DNA of 64,000 nt from M3007 sp964621185 (GTDB taxonomy: Bacteria > Bacteroidota > Bacteroidia > Chitinophagales > Saprospiraceae). Position numbers and translations under genes: made by a program. This document shows positions 1 through 9,083 of this stretch, one piece after another. The notes beneath the pieces were generated by a model. It was given only the letters and a program-made list of their open reading frames with translations, did no database searches and was not told the origin of the DNA. The stretch is taken from assembly GCA_964621185.1 (NCBI GenBank), contig CAZULM010000027.1, forward strand, positions 10,779 to 74,778. The letters run 5' to 3'. Each line of letters opens with the position of its first letter. Within the stretch, counting starts at the first letter, position 1.

Positions 1-80
1 ACAACCTGAGATTAAGCAATGTTCATGGGCTTATTTCGACCAAAGGGGGGAAATCTCTTTCCCGCAGACAATTGCAATAC

Positions 81-539
81 TCATTTTTTACCCGTCAACT
101 TCGCGTGCTCCAAGGTATAGTACGGCTGCGAGGGATCGGCATAGTTGAGCCGCATACGACCGGTCAGGTAAATGTAGTCGTCGGTATGCAGCCCTTTTTC
201 GGGGGTGGTGAACAGTACTGTCATAATGGATGCCGGCCCCGCCTTCCCGCAGAAAAAACAGGCCGAGTAAGGGTTGGCCGACAAGGTGATCTGCTTGCCT
301 CCGGGGTCGAGCGGAATAGCAAAACCTTCCACCGACACCATTTGCCCATCAAGTTTTTTCACCTGATCGGTAAACAAGGGGAAAGGCGGCTCCTGGTTGG
401 GCTTCCAACTGCCGTCCAGCGGGATCGTGGAAAGGGTGTACCAAAGGACTTTTATGGGCTGACCGTTCTGGGCTTTTGCGGAAATAGCGCATGAAAAGCC
501 GGTGACTATCAACAAGAAAGTAAGTAGTTTGCTGTGCAT
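81..539 (-). CDS. Secreted DUF3299-like protein with a Cys-x-x-Cys motif
   Basis: A 152-residue protein. The reading frame is open further upstream, but the Met at 539 begins a clear signal peptide (MHSKLLTFLLIVTGFSCAISAKAQ), so I start there. After cleavage comes a small domain with LDGQMVSVEGFAIPLDPGG, then SACFFCGKAGPASIM, which carries the Cys pair, then a hydrophobic C-terminal strand region. This pattern resembles the DUF3299 family of small periplasmic proteins; the function is unknown. It lies downstream of an FtsX-type permease with a His-rich loop on the same strand (150-bp gap), so it may be the periplasmic partner of that transporter. Metal binding by the Cys pair is inference. 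Family assignment is moderately sure. Confidence 0.72.
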   Translation of the reverse strand: MHSKLLTFLLIVTGFSCAISAKAQNGQPIKVLWYTLSTIPLDGSWKPNQEPPFPLFTDQVKKLDGQMVSVEGFAIPLDPGGKQITLSANPYSACFFCGKAGPASIMTVLFTTPEKGLHTDDYIYLTGRMRLNYADPSQPYYTLEHAKLTGKK

Positions 540-688
540 TTTTTGAATGAATGTTGTGACTTTTATATTATGATTAAAGTGATTTTGAATGATTTGAGTG
601 AAACAAAAGGCTGATTTTAAATTGATTGATGGAATGCCGCACACAATATTCCGCACTCCGAAATCCGAAATCCGCACTCCGAAACCCA

Positions 689-1954
689 TCAGGCATCTGC
701 CAGTGCCGTCGATAAATCCATCCGGAATGCCTTTGCCGCCGGTATCAGGGCCGCCAGCAGTCCAACCAACAAGGCAACTGCCAGCAACACCCATTCAGCC
801 CCGATAAAGTCATAACGAAAAACTAAGTGGAAGTCTTGTGCTGCCGTGCTGTTGAGCAGCCATAAACCCAAGCGGCTCAACAATATGCCGCCAGCAAAAC
901 CAGCCAGTGCCAGCAGCAGGCCTTCTGACAACAGCAAGCCGAACAGGCGCAGCCTGCTGCAACCGAGCGAGCGCAGCAGCGCCAGTTCGTAGCGCCGCTC
1001 CCGCAACCGGTTGTACAGGGCAATAAATACGCTGAATCCCGAGATAAACATGATGCCCAGCGCCAGCGCCTGCAATGTGCTCACCCCGATGCCCAGCAGC
1101 TTCATCAAGCGATCTATTTCCAGGGCCGGGATGGTGGCTTGCAGGTTGGTGGTTTCGTTCAACATGCGCGGCAGCGTCATGGTTGCCATGGTGGAGCGGG
1201 CTTTTATGAGGGCTGCGGTGATTTCGCGGGGCTCGGCGTGTTCTTCCGTGTGTGCGTGGTCGTGACCTGCGTGGGCGTGATCGTGACCTGCTGCTTCTGG
1301 CGCAGGGCTGGCGGCGCCCGATGCGGTTTCCTCGTGATCGCTGTGCTCATGCACGCTCCACACGCTGGCCAGGTTGGTGACCAGGAGGTTATCGAGCACG
1401 CTGTTGCTTTCGTTCAGGATGCCCACCACCGTGTACCCGGCGTTCTCGTGTTTCTCCCCTTCTTCCGCTTCGCCGTGGGTGCCAAAAAATGTTTGGCCCA
1501 TCGACAAGCCGGTTTGTTTCGCCACCGCAGCGCCCAGCACTACTTCCAGTTCTTTTTCAAAAAAACGGCCTTCGCGCAGACTGCCGTTGTACTTGCCAAT
1601 ATAGCTGGTATCGGTGCCGAGGATGCGGAACCGCTGGTAGGAATCGCCGTAAGCCAAAGGGATCACCTGGGATACCGAGCGCATCTTGCCGATTTTTTCT
1701 ACTTCCTCCATCGGGATATTGCCCGTTGGCGCATCCACGTGGTACACCGCCGACAACACCAATTGCAGGGGGCTGCCTTTGGCTCCCACGACCAGGTCGA
1801 TGCCGCGCAGGTCGTTCTCAAACTTCTGCTCCAACTGGTGCTGCAGCAACAAGAGCAGGGAAATGATGCCCGTGCTCAGGCTCAGCAAGGCCACGCTGAG
1901 CGTGGTGCCGAGCGGCTTGTGGAATAGGTTTTTGAGAATGATTTTTAGAAACAT
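689..1954 (-). CDS. FtsX/MacB-type ABC transporter permease with a His-rich loop
   Basis: 421 residues with the classic FtsX architecture: one N-terminal membrane segment (about 17-40), a large periplasmic domain, then three C-terminal membrane segments (about 290-410), with the cytoplasmic RLRERRYELALLRSLG motif that contacts the ATPase. The periplasmic domain holds an insertion at about residues 205-245 very rich in His, Glu and Asp (repeats of HDHAHAGHDHAH), typical of divalent-metal binding. The family includes lipoprotein exporters (LolCE) and MacB-type efflux systems. The matching ATPase is probably the LolD-like protein at 6064-6693, separated here by unrelated genes on the other strand. 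A role in metal or metallo-lipoprotein transport is inference. Confidence 0.88.
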   Translation of the reverse strand: MFLKIILKNLFHKPLGTTLSVALLSLSTGIISLLLLLQHQLEQKFENDLRGIDLVVGAKGSPLQLVLSAVYHVDAPTGNIPMEEVEKIGKMRSVSQVIPLAYGDSYQRFRILGTDTSYIGKYNGSLREGRFFEKELEVVLGAAVAKQTGLSMGQTFFGTHGEAEEGEKHENAGYTVVGILNESNSVLDNLLVTNLASVWSVHEHSDHEETASGAASPAPEAAGHDHAHAGHDHAHTEEHAEPREITAALIKARSTMATMTLPRMLNETTNLQATIPALEIDRLMKLLGIGVSTLQALALGIMFISGFSVFIALYNRLRERRYELALLRSLGCSRLRLFGLLLSEGLLLALAGFAGGILLSRLGLWLLNSTAAQDFHLVFRYDFIGAEWVLLAVALLVGLLAALIPAAKAFRMDLSTALADA

Positions 1955-2171
1955 GGAAATGGCGCGGGTAAGGAGCGGTTGGATGCTGAAAAGGCAAAGG
2001 TATGAAACAAGGTGCTTCTTGTTTTTGAAAGGTTGGCTAAGCGCCTGCTAGTGTCGCATCCCTATCCCTTTGCAACACTCAATGCCTCCAAAGAAATATT
2101 TCAGGAAACAGATTTAATCATTTATTTTTATCCTGAAATTTTTCTTTTCCCAACATTTTAATACCACAACT

Positions 2172-3848
2172 ATGACAAAACTCATGTTTTTATTAAGCCT
2201 CCTACCCTTTAGCCTAAATGCTGCTGTAATTTGTGTTGACGACGATAACCTCAGCAACACGCAAAACGGCAGCAAGCTTTATCCATATAGAAGTATTCAA
2301 ATTGCCATAACAAATGCCATGGACCACGACAGCATCCTTGTGGCAGTTGGGGCTTACGGCAAAGTGGAAAATATGGGAAAACCCTTGAAGATATTGGGCG
2401 GCTATCCGGGCGCCAATGCTGCCGCTTACGCTGCGGGAGCGGGGGGTATATTCAGCACAACCATAAAGAACCCTGCGCTGACCATCATAAGTGGCGGGCT
2501 TAACAGCATCGGGGTGAACCTTACCCGGTTCAGCTTTGAGCCGTTCAGTTTTGTTCTCGACAATTTTACCGTTCGCCTAAACGCCAAGGGCATTGTCTGC
2601 GATGTGGACCTGTCCTGGCCACACGTTGATTTTGTAACCCTTTCCAACAATATTGTAGAAAACAACGGCCAAGCAGGGGTAACGTCATACGGGGCAGGAG
2701 TCATGGTGGCCGGCAACCAGCACAAAATCTTGAACAACATCATCCGAAACAACCACGGCGGCAGAGGGGCCGGCCTATCCGGCAACTTTTCCTTTACCGA
2801 CACTTTGTGGGTGGAAGGAAACCAGATTACGAACAATACTGGATATGACGACCATGGGGCCGGGGTTTATTTAGGTGGCTACGTAACCCTCAAGAACAAT
2901 TTAATTGCTGACAATTACCTGCAACATCCTTATGGCTGGGGCGGTGGGGTGCTGATTCTCGGCACCGCACACATGACGTCCAATACCATAAAAGGCAATT
3001 TTTGCCCAACCTACGGCGCGGCAGTTTTTGTAGATGAGGGCGCAACAGCCTACATGGACCACGAGCTGATCTACAACAACTACACATCGCTCCAAGGTGC
3101 TGGCATTGCGGTCGATAACAGCCAATTCGATTCTTCGCATATCTACGTGACCAATTGCACGATTGTGAACAATTTTTCCCAGGGAGGGCTCGGGGGGAAC
3201 GCTGTCTTTCTGGACAATTCTTCTTTTGCAACTTTGAAAAATTGCATCATAAGCGGAAACGGGGATGATTTTGCCATAAACAGCAGCAGCGCGCTCGCCA
3301 TGACGTACTCCTTAAGCCAAGAAAGCTTTCCAGGGCAAGGGAATTTCAGTGCCGACCCCTTGTTTGCCGATGTGTTGAACGCTGACTTTCACCTCAAGTC
3401 AATAATCGGCCGATACGATCCTTTCAACCAGGTTTGGATTGCCGATGCCGTTCAAAGTCCGGCCATAGATGCGGGTGATCCAACTACGGCCTATCAAAAT
3501 GAACCGTCGCCCAACGGCAACAGGATAAACCTCGGTTGTTACGGGAATACTGCTTTTGCTTCAAAATCCAGCGCTTCCTCCGGTGCTTCCGACATCCTAA
3601 CCACAAGTTTAGAAATTTCAATTGCGCCGAACCCATTTTCCTCCTATACGATTATCACGGCTGGCAATGAATTGATTGCCGCAACCCTGACCCTGTTCGA
3701 CAACCTGGGCAGGAAAGCAAAAACGGTAAACAACATCAATGGGACTGCCTTTACCTTACAAAAGGACGACTTGGCCAATGGAGTTTATTTCTTCAAGCTG
3801 GAACAGGAACGCCATTTTATTTCTGGTAAATTAATTATTGCTGATTGA
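2172..3848 (+). CDS. Secreted right-handed beta-helix protein with T9SS sorting domain
   Basis: 558 residues. An N-terminal signal peptide (MTKLMFLLSLLPFSLNAA) is followed by ICVDDDNLSNTQNG and PYRSIQIAITNA, the usual opening of Bacteroidota parallel beta-helix proteins. Residues about 120-400 are rich in NNxI, GNQ, NNTI and G-A-G patterns of PbH1 rungs. The last 80 residues (SIAPNPFSSYTI, ATLTLFDNLGRKAKT, LANGVYFFKLE, GKLII) form a type A T9SS C-terminal signal, so the product should cross the outer membrane and stay on the surface or be released. No catalytic residues stand out. It may bind or cut polysaccharide, but the substrate cannot be read from the sequence. Confidence 0.85.
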   Translation: MTKLMFLLSLLPFSLNAAVICVDDDNLSNTQNGSKLYPYRSIQIAITNAMDHDSILVAVGAYGKVENMGKPLKILGGYPGANAAAYAAGAGGIFSTTIKNPALTIISGGLNSIGVNLTRFSFEPFSFVLDNFTVRLNAKGIVCDVDLSWPHVDFVTLSNNIVENNGQAGVTSYGAGVMVAGNQHKILNNIIRNNHGGRGAGLSGNFSFTDTLWVEGNQITNNTGYDDHGAGVYLGGYVTLKNNLIADNYLQHPYGWGGGVLILGTAHMTSNTIKGNFCPTYGAAVFVDEGATAYMDHELIYNNYTSLQGAGIAVDNSQFDSSHIYVTNCTIVNNFSQGGLGGNAVFLDNSSFATLKNCIISGNGDDFAINSSSALAMTYSLSQESFPGQGNFSADPLFADVLNADFHLKSIIGRYDPFNQVWIADAVQSPAIDAGDPTTAYQNEPSPNGNRINLGCYGNTAFASKSSASSGASDILTTSLEISIAPNPFSSYTIITAGNELIAATLTLFDNLGRKAKTVNNINGTAFTLQKDDLANGVYFFKLEQERHFISGKLIIAD

Positions 3849-3995
3849 GTATCAAAACAAATATATCGCCGAAAAAATGCTGCCGACCAATAAAATGCAA
3901 CGCTTTAATTTGAAAAAACAGTTCACAATTTTAAAGGAACAAGCATTAAGGTCTCCATTCCCCTTCCCTCTCGTCACCAACCAATGCATCTAATT

Positions 3996-5429
3996 ATGGA
4001 AACAACAATCGATTACGCCAAATCCAGGAGAAAATTCCTGAAAAACGTGGGCACGCTCGCTGCATTATCCGCTTTTTCCACCCTGGGCGGCTGCGAAGAG
4101 CTTGCTGAAAAAATCCGCAACAGGCCCACCCGCCGCCGCATTCGCACTGGTTCCCCCCAGGTGGATGATATGATGCAGGTATATGCCGATGCCGTGGCTG
4201 CCATGAAATCCTTGGGCAATTCCGACCGCAGGAACTGGTCGCGCCAAGCCCAGATTCACGCCAGTTTTTGCCCACATGGCAATTGGGCCTTTTTGCCCTG
4301 GCATCGGGCTTACCTGATGTATTTTGAAAAAATATGCCAAAAGCTCACCAACCGTCCCGATTTTGGCCTTCCGTATTGGAACTGGTCTATCGGCAGCCCA
4401 ATCCCTTCCCAGTTCAACAATTCCGCCAGCTCCCTGTTCGATCCTTCGCGCAACGCGGGCGCCGGCGCTGTGCCTGCCATCGTTGCGCACAGCAACATGG
4501 AGAGCATACTTTCACAAACCAACTTCTTGCTATTTGCCAGCAGCGCTAGCTCAAAAGGCCAATTGGAGAGCGGCCCGCACGACACCACCCACGGCGGCGT
4601 TGGCGGCAACATGGGAAGGGTGGCGACAGCTGCCCTGGATCCCGTATTTTGGACGCACCACTGCATGATCGACTATTGCTGGGTCGATTGGAATTTGAAC
4701 CGCGACCACCCCAACACCAATGACCCCGCCTGGACGAACCTCGCTTTCAACAATCAGTTCTGTGACGGCGACGGAGCCTTGGTTACGAGCAATGTGACGG
4801 CCATTCTCACCACGCTGTACCCACTGTTAACGTACCAATACGAAAGCAGCCAGATTGGAAATGCAAACCTCAAAGAAGTCGCCCTGGTTTCGACAAAAAA
4901 GGAGCTCCAATTTGTTCAGAAAAAACTGGAAACCGGGGCGCCGGTGTCGATCAATTTGCTGAAAAAACTCCCCATCCTCCGGGGACAAGTGTTGCCATTG
5001 GAAAAAGGGGTACAAACCGCCCCCCTCACTGTGGAAGCGAGCGACTTGGACCGCCTGATGTCACAGGATTCTGCAGACCGGGCCATCCTGAACATCGGGT
5101 TTGCCACACTGCCCGAGCGTGGCGATTTTTTCCTGCGGGTGTATATCAACAACGACAGCGGGCAGCCCGACCCCGGTATGGAAAGCATCCATTATGCCGG
5201 CAGTTTTGGCTTCTTTTTAGGCCAGGAAGCGGGTAAATCACCCAATTATGTGGTTGACGTGACTGAAACGGTTGCGCGCTTGAAGAAGGCAGGTAAAATT
5301 GGTGCGCAGAACAGCTTGAGCATCCATCTTGTGGCCGCACCCATCAGCGGCGACCCACAAAATCTTGCGGGCAGAACATTGTCCATAGAAGATATTTCGT
5401 TGGATATAAGTACCGTTTCAATTAAATAA
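3996..5429 (+). CDS. Tat-exported tyrosinase-family copper oxidase
   Basis: 477 residues from the Met at 3996; another ATG lies 12 bp upstream. The start has a twin-arginine motif (SRRKFLK), a hydrophobic stretch and STLGGC, a possible lipobox, so the protein is probably exported folded by Tat and may be lipid-anchored. The CuA site is FCPHGNWAFLPWHRAYL, with His about 88, 94 and 103 and a Cys-Pro-His that matches the thioether Cys-x-His of fungal tyrosinases. The CuB site is GPHDTTHGGVGG (His 195, 199) and DPVFWTHHCMIDYCW (His 221). Family enzymes oxidise phenols to quinones. Residues 320-477 form an extra C-terminal domain. A secreted partner gene follows 11 bp later. Confidence 0.9.
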   Translation: METTIDYAKSRRKFLKNVGTLAALSAFSTLGGCEELAEKIRNRPTRRRIRTGSPQVDDMMQVYADAVAAMKSLGNSDRRNWSRQAQIHASFCPHGNWAFLPWHRAYLMYFEKICQKLTNRPDFGLPYWNWSIGSPIPSQFNNSASSLFDPSRNAGAGAVPAIVAHSNMESILSQTNFLLFASSASSKGQLESGPHDTTHGGVGGNMGRVATAALDPVFWTHHCMIDYCWVDWNLNRDHPNTNDPAWTNLAFNNQFCDGDGALVTSNVTAILTTLYPLLTYQYESSQIGNANLKEVALVSTKKELQFVQKKLETGAPVSINLLKKLPILRGQVLPLEKGVQTAPLTVEASDLDRLMSQDSADRAILNIGFATLPERGDFFLRVYINNDSGQPDPGMESIHYAGSFGFFLGQEAGKSPNYVVDVTETVARLKKAGKIGAQNSLSIHLVAAPISGDPQNLAGRTLSIEDISLDISTVSIK

Positions 5430-5440
5430 ATGTTGTGGTT

Positions 5441-5947
5441 ATGGGTTGCTTACATTTGGTCTATATAACCTTGTGCTGTTGTTTGCTTGACCTGTCGTCT
5501 TGCCAATCCAGGGCAAAACAATCGGCGCCTAAAAGTATGTTGCAAGAATTCAGGGTTTCATTCGAGATCAGCGATACGGCTACCCGGCGGGCAATCTCCC
5601 TCCCTGCAGCGTTCATGGCCAATCGCGAAATTATTGCGGAATTCAATGTGACCGAAGTGAGCAACCCAAACCAAATTGCATTTTATTTTGAGACAAGTTT
5701 TGAAGGAAAAACCCAACTGGGCAGGACGGTGAGTGCCCCACTCGGCTACTATTCACTTTTTCCGGCAGACAAACCCTGCAGCTTCCTGTTGCCACTTGGA
5801 AAATCATGCGCCAAAGCAGCCGGCACCGCGGTGGACACCTGTGTTCAAGGCCAGTTGATAATTGAAATGAAACCTACCGTGGAAAGCATCCCGCTCCGGG
5901 AGATTCAGGTCAAGGCACATGTTTATGCCGCTGTGTCGGAGGAATAA
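5441..5947 (+). CDS. Small lipoprotein-like partner of the tyrosinase, unknown family
   Basis: 168 residues from the ATG at 5441. The N-terminus (MGCLHLVYITLCCCLLDLSSC) looks like a lipoprotein signal peptide with SSC as the lipidation site. The rest is a predicted all-beta domain with two later Cys (CSFLLPLGKSC, DTCVQGQ) that could form a disulfide. I do not recognise the family. It lies 11 bp behind the tyrosinase on the same strand and is almost certainly co-transcribed, so it may help load copper, stabilise or inhibit the oxidase, as companion proteins do for some bacterial tyrosinases. That role is inferred from position only. Confidence 0.7.
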   Translation: MGCLHLVYITLCCCLLDLSSCQSRAKQSAPKSMLQEFRVSFEISDTATRRAISLPAAFMANREIIAEFNVTEVSNPNQIAFYFETSFEGKTQLGRTVSAPLGYYSLFPADKPCSFLLPLGKSCAKAAGTAVDTCVQGQLIIEMKPTVESIPLREIQVKAHVYAAVSEE

Positions 5948-5948
5948 T

Positions 5949-6056
5949 TATGCCATGATTCGCCTGATTTTTGTGATTCATTATGATTGATTCAACTGAT
6001 TTTCAATTGATTACAAAGGTCGGCATGCCAAAACCAAGCGGTGTGAGGTATAATTT
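5949..6056. repeat. Dispersed intergenic repeat, about 105 bp (subfamily 1)
   Basis: Matches 14601-14706 in inverted orientation at high identity, sharing TGATTCGCCTGATTTTTG, GATTGATTCAACTGAT and ACCAAGCGG. It fills the gap between the convergent tyrosinase operon and the ABC ATPase gene. No ORF. Confidence 0.75.
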
Positions 6057-6063
6057 TGAAACA

Positions 6064-6693
6064 CTATCCCAACGCCACTTGCCGCCCCACAACCTCCTTC
6101 AAGCGCCCGTCATGCGTCACGATCACCAGTGCCGCCTCGTGTGCCCGAGCCTGCTCTGTGAGCAAGCGGATCACGGCGGCGCAGTTGATGTCGTCTAAGG
6201 CGCTGGTAGGCTCGTCGGCTAAGATAAGCTGGGGGCGGTTCACCAGCGCGCGGGCGATGCTGGCGCGCTGCTGCTCGCCGATGCTCAGGCGCGCGGGCAG
6301 CTTGTCCAGCACATGCCCGATGCCGAGCTGTTCCCCGAGTGCGGAAATGGCTTTCCGGGTATTGGGCTTTTGCCCGAAATAAGCGGGCAGCAGCAGGTTG
6401 TCCATCACCGACAAAGCGCTCAAAAAATGCGCCCGCTGGTACACCAGGCCAATGTTTTGCCCGCGAAAACGATCCGATTCGGTGGCTGTAAGCTGGTGCA
6501 GCATGGTGTTGCCCACCTGGATGCTGCCGGCCTGGGGCCGCAAAATGCCCGCCAGCAAATGCAGCAAAGTTGTTTTCCCGCAGCCCGATTGGCCGGTGAT
6601 GAGCAGCGACTCTCCGGGGTTGCAGCTCAAGTCGGGGAAGCTGAACTGGCGGTTCGGTGGATAGGAAAATTGTAGCGAACGGGTTTGCAGCAT
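6064..6693 (-). CDS. LolD/MacB-type ABC transporter ATP-binding protein
   Basis: 209 residues from the Met at 6693. An upstream start at 6723 would overlap the previous gene, whereas the ATG at 6693 sits one base after its stop codon. All ABC ATPase motifs are present: Walker A GQSGCGKTTLLHLLAG, signature LSIGEQQRASIARAL, Walker B LILADEPTSALD and the switch His in VIVTHD. The short length and ADEPTSALD fit the LolD/MacB/FtsE group, which works with FtsX-type permeases. The only such permease in the window is at 689-1954, 4 kb away, with the tyrosinase and beta-helix genes between. I infer they once formed one operon. Confidence 0.9.
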   Translation of the reverse strand: MLQTRSLQFSYPPNRQFSFPDLSCNPGESLLITGQSGCGKTTLLHLLAGILRPQAGSIQVGNTMLHQLTATESDRFRGQNIGLVYQRAHFLSALSVMDNLLLPAYFGQKPNTRKAISALGEQLGIGHVLDKLPARLSIGEQQRASIARALVNRPQLILADEPTSALDDINCAAVIRLLTEQARAHEAALVIVTHDGRLKEVVGRQVALG

Positions 6694-6694
6694 G

Positions 6695-7834
6695 TCAGAG
6701 TTTGATGTAAATTTTGCGCACAAAAAGCCAGCGGCATACCAGCCAGCAAAGCAGCATGTAGCTCAAGGCGAACAGGAAGGAACCAAAGTTCCCGGCCTCT
6801 ATCGGCATGAATATCGTCTGATAAATCCATTCCTGCAAATTTACCTTGCCTTCCGGGCCTTCCCAGGAAATGCTGTACCAAAAAATGATCATCACCTCCG
6901 ACAGCAGGTAGGCGAACAGGGAATTGGCGCCAAAAGCAAAAAAGAAGCTGGCCCCGTTGCGCCATTTTTGAATGTCGATCAGCCAGACGCTGGCCGCCAA
7001 AAATATCATGGAAAGCCCGCCAGCGTACAGCACATAAGAGCTCGTCCAGAGCTTTTTGTTGATGGGGAAGAACAAGTCCCAGGCGAGCCCGGCAAAGCCG
7101 CAGATCAAGCCCAGGGCGAGCAAGTCGCGCACCAGCAGGCTTTTTTCTTTCGAGCGCTGCGCCATCAATTCGCCACTGAGCCAGCCCAATATTACCGTAA
7201 CGATGGAGGGTAAAGTACTCAGCAAACCTTCCGGGTCGAAAGGCATGTTGACGCCCGGCCCCACTTCTCCGTTGTACAGGTGCTCGGTGCCGAAGAGCCA
7301 GGTATCGAGGCGCAAAACGGCGCTGTACTCGGCTGAATATGGGTCGCCGCCCGGCGTGGCAAACCAGTACAAAATGCCCCAATAGCCCAGCAGTATCGCC
7401 ACAGAGGCCCAAATCAAGGCCCTTCTGCTCAAGTTCAGCACCATGACAGATGCGATGCCGTAGCCCAGGGCCAGGCGCTGCAGCACGCCCATGATGCGGG
7501 CCGTGTCCCAGTCGCGCCAGAAAAAGGGCAGTTGGTACATCAAAACACCGAGCAGGAACAGCAACACGGTGCGCTTCAAAATTTTTTTCCCGGCCTCTGC
7601 CGACCATTGGCGGCCAAAGCGCCCGAAAGCGAACCACATCGACACCCCGATGATGAACATGAACGAGGGGAACACCAGGTCGGTCGGGGTGCATCCGTGC
7701 CAGACCGCGTGCTGGAGCGGCGGGTACACGTGCCCCCAGGTGCCGGGCGTGTTCACGATGATCATGAGCGCTATGGTGGCTCCCCTGAAAAAATCAACGG
7801 AAAGATAGCGGACGGGTGTTGTAGAATCGCTCAT
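6695..7834 (-). CDS. NagX/HGSNAT-like membrane acyltransferase (DUF5009-type)
   Basis: 379 residues with about ten predicted membrane segments. The N-terminus (RYLSVDFFRGATIALMIIVNTPG), then HAVWHGCTPTDLVFPSFMFIIGVSMWF, is the hallmark of the family that includes lysosomal heparan-alpha-glucosaminide N-acetyltransferase and bacterial NagX. His-x3-Cys-x2-Thr-Asp-Leu in the first loop includes the conserved acyl-transfer His. Family members move an acetyl group across the membrane onto amino sugars; a role in GlcNAc or glucosamine metabolism is possible. The stop codon lies one base before the ABC ATPase start, so the two genes are probably co-transcribed. Confidence 0.85.
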   Translation of the reverse strand: MSDSTTPVRYLSVDFFRGATIALMIIVNTPGTWGHVYPPLQHAVWHGCTPTDLVFPSFMFIIGVSMWFAFGRFGRQWSAEAGKKILKRTVLLFLLGVLMYQLPFFWRDWDTARIMGVLQRLALGYGIASVMVLNLSRRALIWASVAILLGYWGILYWFATPGGDPYSAEYSAVLRLDTWLFGTEHLYNGEVGPGVNMPFDPEGLLSTLPSIVTVILGWLSGELMAQRSKEKSLLVRDLLALGLICGFAGLAWDLFFPINKKLWTSSYVLYAGGLSMIFLAASVWLIDIQKWRNGASFFFAFGANSLFAYLLSEVMIIFWYSISWEGPEGKVNLQEWIYQTIFMPIEAGNFGSFLFALSYMLLCWLVCRWLFVRKIYIKL

Positions 7835-7877
7835 ATTGGAAAACCATTTTGGCGCTTAGCCGTTTGACATCAATTGT

Positions 7878-7975
7878 TATACCATGATTCCAGTGATTTG
7901 CAAGATTTTCAGGATGGATCATATTGATTATTAAAGATTTTCCTCCTTTAATTTTCGCAAACCACTTGCCATTTG
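7878..7975. repeat. Dispersed intergenic repeat, about 100 bp (subfamily 2)
   Basis: Matches 14015-14115 in inverted orientation (shared GATTTGC-AGATTTTCAGGAT and AATTTTCGCAAACCAC). It lies between the divergent NagX-like and Smr genes, where promoters for both would be expected. Confidence 0.65.
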
Positions 7976-8036
7976 GTGTACTTTTCCCAGTAGTTTGGCG
8001 AAAAGTAACAGTTCTAACAATACTAAAAGAAAAAAT

Positions 8037-9077
8037 ATGCTTTTGGCCATCGGCACCCGCGTTCGATTGCGCTTTACGGGAGAAAGCGGCGTTGTCACTG
8101 CCCGCTTAGATGACAACCTGGTACAGGTTCGGTTGGACAACGACCCGGACTTTACCATCCCGGCATTTGAGGAAGACCTGCTCCCCTACCAGGAGCAGGC
8201 GCCCGTGCACGCCGCAAAGCCATACGTGGTGCGAAGCAAGGAGCCGGAAGCCCCGCTGCGGCGGGTTTTGAAAAGCCAGTACCATATTTTGAAGCCGAAG
8301 GGCGTACAACTCGCTTTCGAGCCGATGCCGGGCCGCGACGAGGCGATCTCCAAGTACAAGGTGTGGCTCATCAACGACACCCAGCACGAGTTCCTGATGG
8401 AATTCGACCTGTACTCCCTTGCGCGCGACATCCTTAAAACAGAGGAAAAAGTGCCAGCTGCCGCCGCCATTGAGCTCGGCGATTTCCTTTCCGACGATTT
8501 GAACGACGCACCGGAGGCATACGTCGGGCTACAGCGCATCACGACGGAAGGCCTGGACGATCTGCTGGAGCACACCTTGCGCATCAAGCCCAAGCAATTT
8601 TTCAACAGCCTTTTCACCGCACCGATATTGAACGTGCTGGCCTATCAGTTTGTGCTGTTCGACAAATTTGAAAAACCAATGCCGCAGCCTGGCGAGAACC
8701 TCAAAGATTTCGCCAAACACCAGAAACGGAAGGTAAAGCCGGAAAGCAATTCAGCGCCCTACCGGCCTTTCGACCCGGAGGCCTTTGCCACTTTTGTGCC
8801 GGAGATCGACCTCCACATCCACCATTTGTTGAACGGCCACGCCCGTTTGGACAAAGGCGAGATATTGCGCATCCAACTCCTGCATTTCCAGCAATTTATT
8901 GACAAAGCCATTAGGCTCGGCGCTCCCAGCGTGTTCATCATTCATGGCGTGGGAGAAGGGAAGCTGCGGGAAACGATCGCTGCGCGCCTCAAGGAGAACC
9001 CACATGTGGCAAAGTTCAAGAATGAATACCACCACAAGTACGGATATGGGGCAACGGAGGTCATATTTGCTGTATGA
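8037..9077 (+). CDS. DUF2027 and Smr domain protein (MutS2-like endonuclease domain)
   Basis: 346 residues from the ATG at 8037; an in-frame TTG at 7995 is possible but less likely. Residues about 1-50 form a small beta-barrel (IGTRVRLRFTGESGVVTA), residues 60-240 match the DUF2027 region, and the last 85 residues are an Smr domain with DLHIHHL, IHGVGEGKLRETI and a conserved HHKYGYGATEVIF end. Smr domains are found in MutS2 and in stand-alone proteins with nicking or RNA-cleaving activity linked to recombination control or ribosome rescue. The gene stands alone between two divergent neighbours. Its exact role is unknown. Confidence 0.9.
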   Translation: MLLAIGTRVRLRFTGESGVVTARLDDNLVQVRLDNDPDFTIPAFEEDLLPYQEQAPVHAAKPYVVRSKEPEAPLRRVLKSQYHILKPKGVQLAFEPMPGRDEAISKYKVWLINDTQHEFLMEFDLYSLARDILKTEEKVPAAAAIELGDFLSDDLNDAPEAYVGLQRITTEGLDDLLEHTLRIKPKQFFNSLFTAPILNVLAYQFVLFDKFEKPMPQPGENLKDFAKHQKRKVKPESNSAPYRPFDPEAFATFVPEIDLHIHHLLNGHARLDKGEILRIQLLHFQQFIDKAIRLGAPSVFIIHGVGEGKLRETIAARLKENPHVAKFKNEYHHKYGYGATEVIFAV

Positions 9078-9083
9078 GCAGCG

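Noticed and set aside
1139..1927. 262-codon plus-strand ORF
   Set aside because: Shadow of the FtsX permease; His/Cys-rich composition is the reverse of its His-rich loop.
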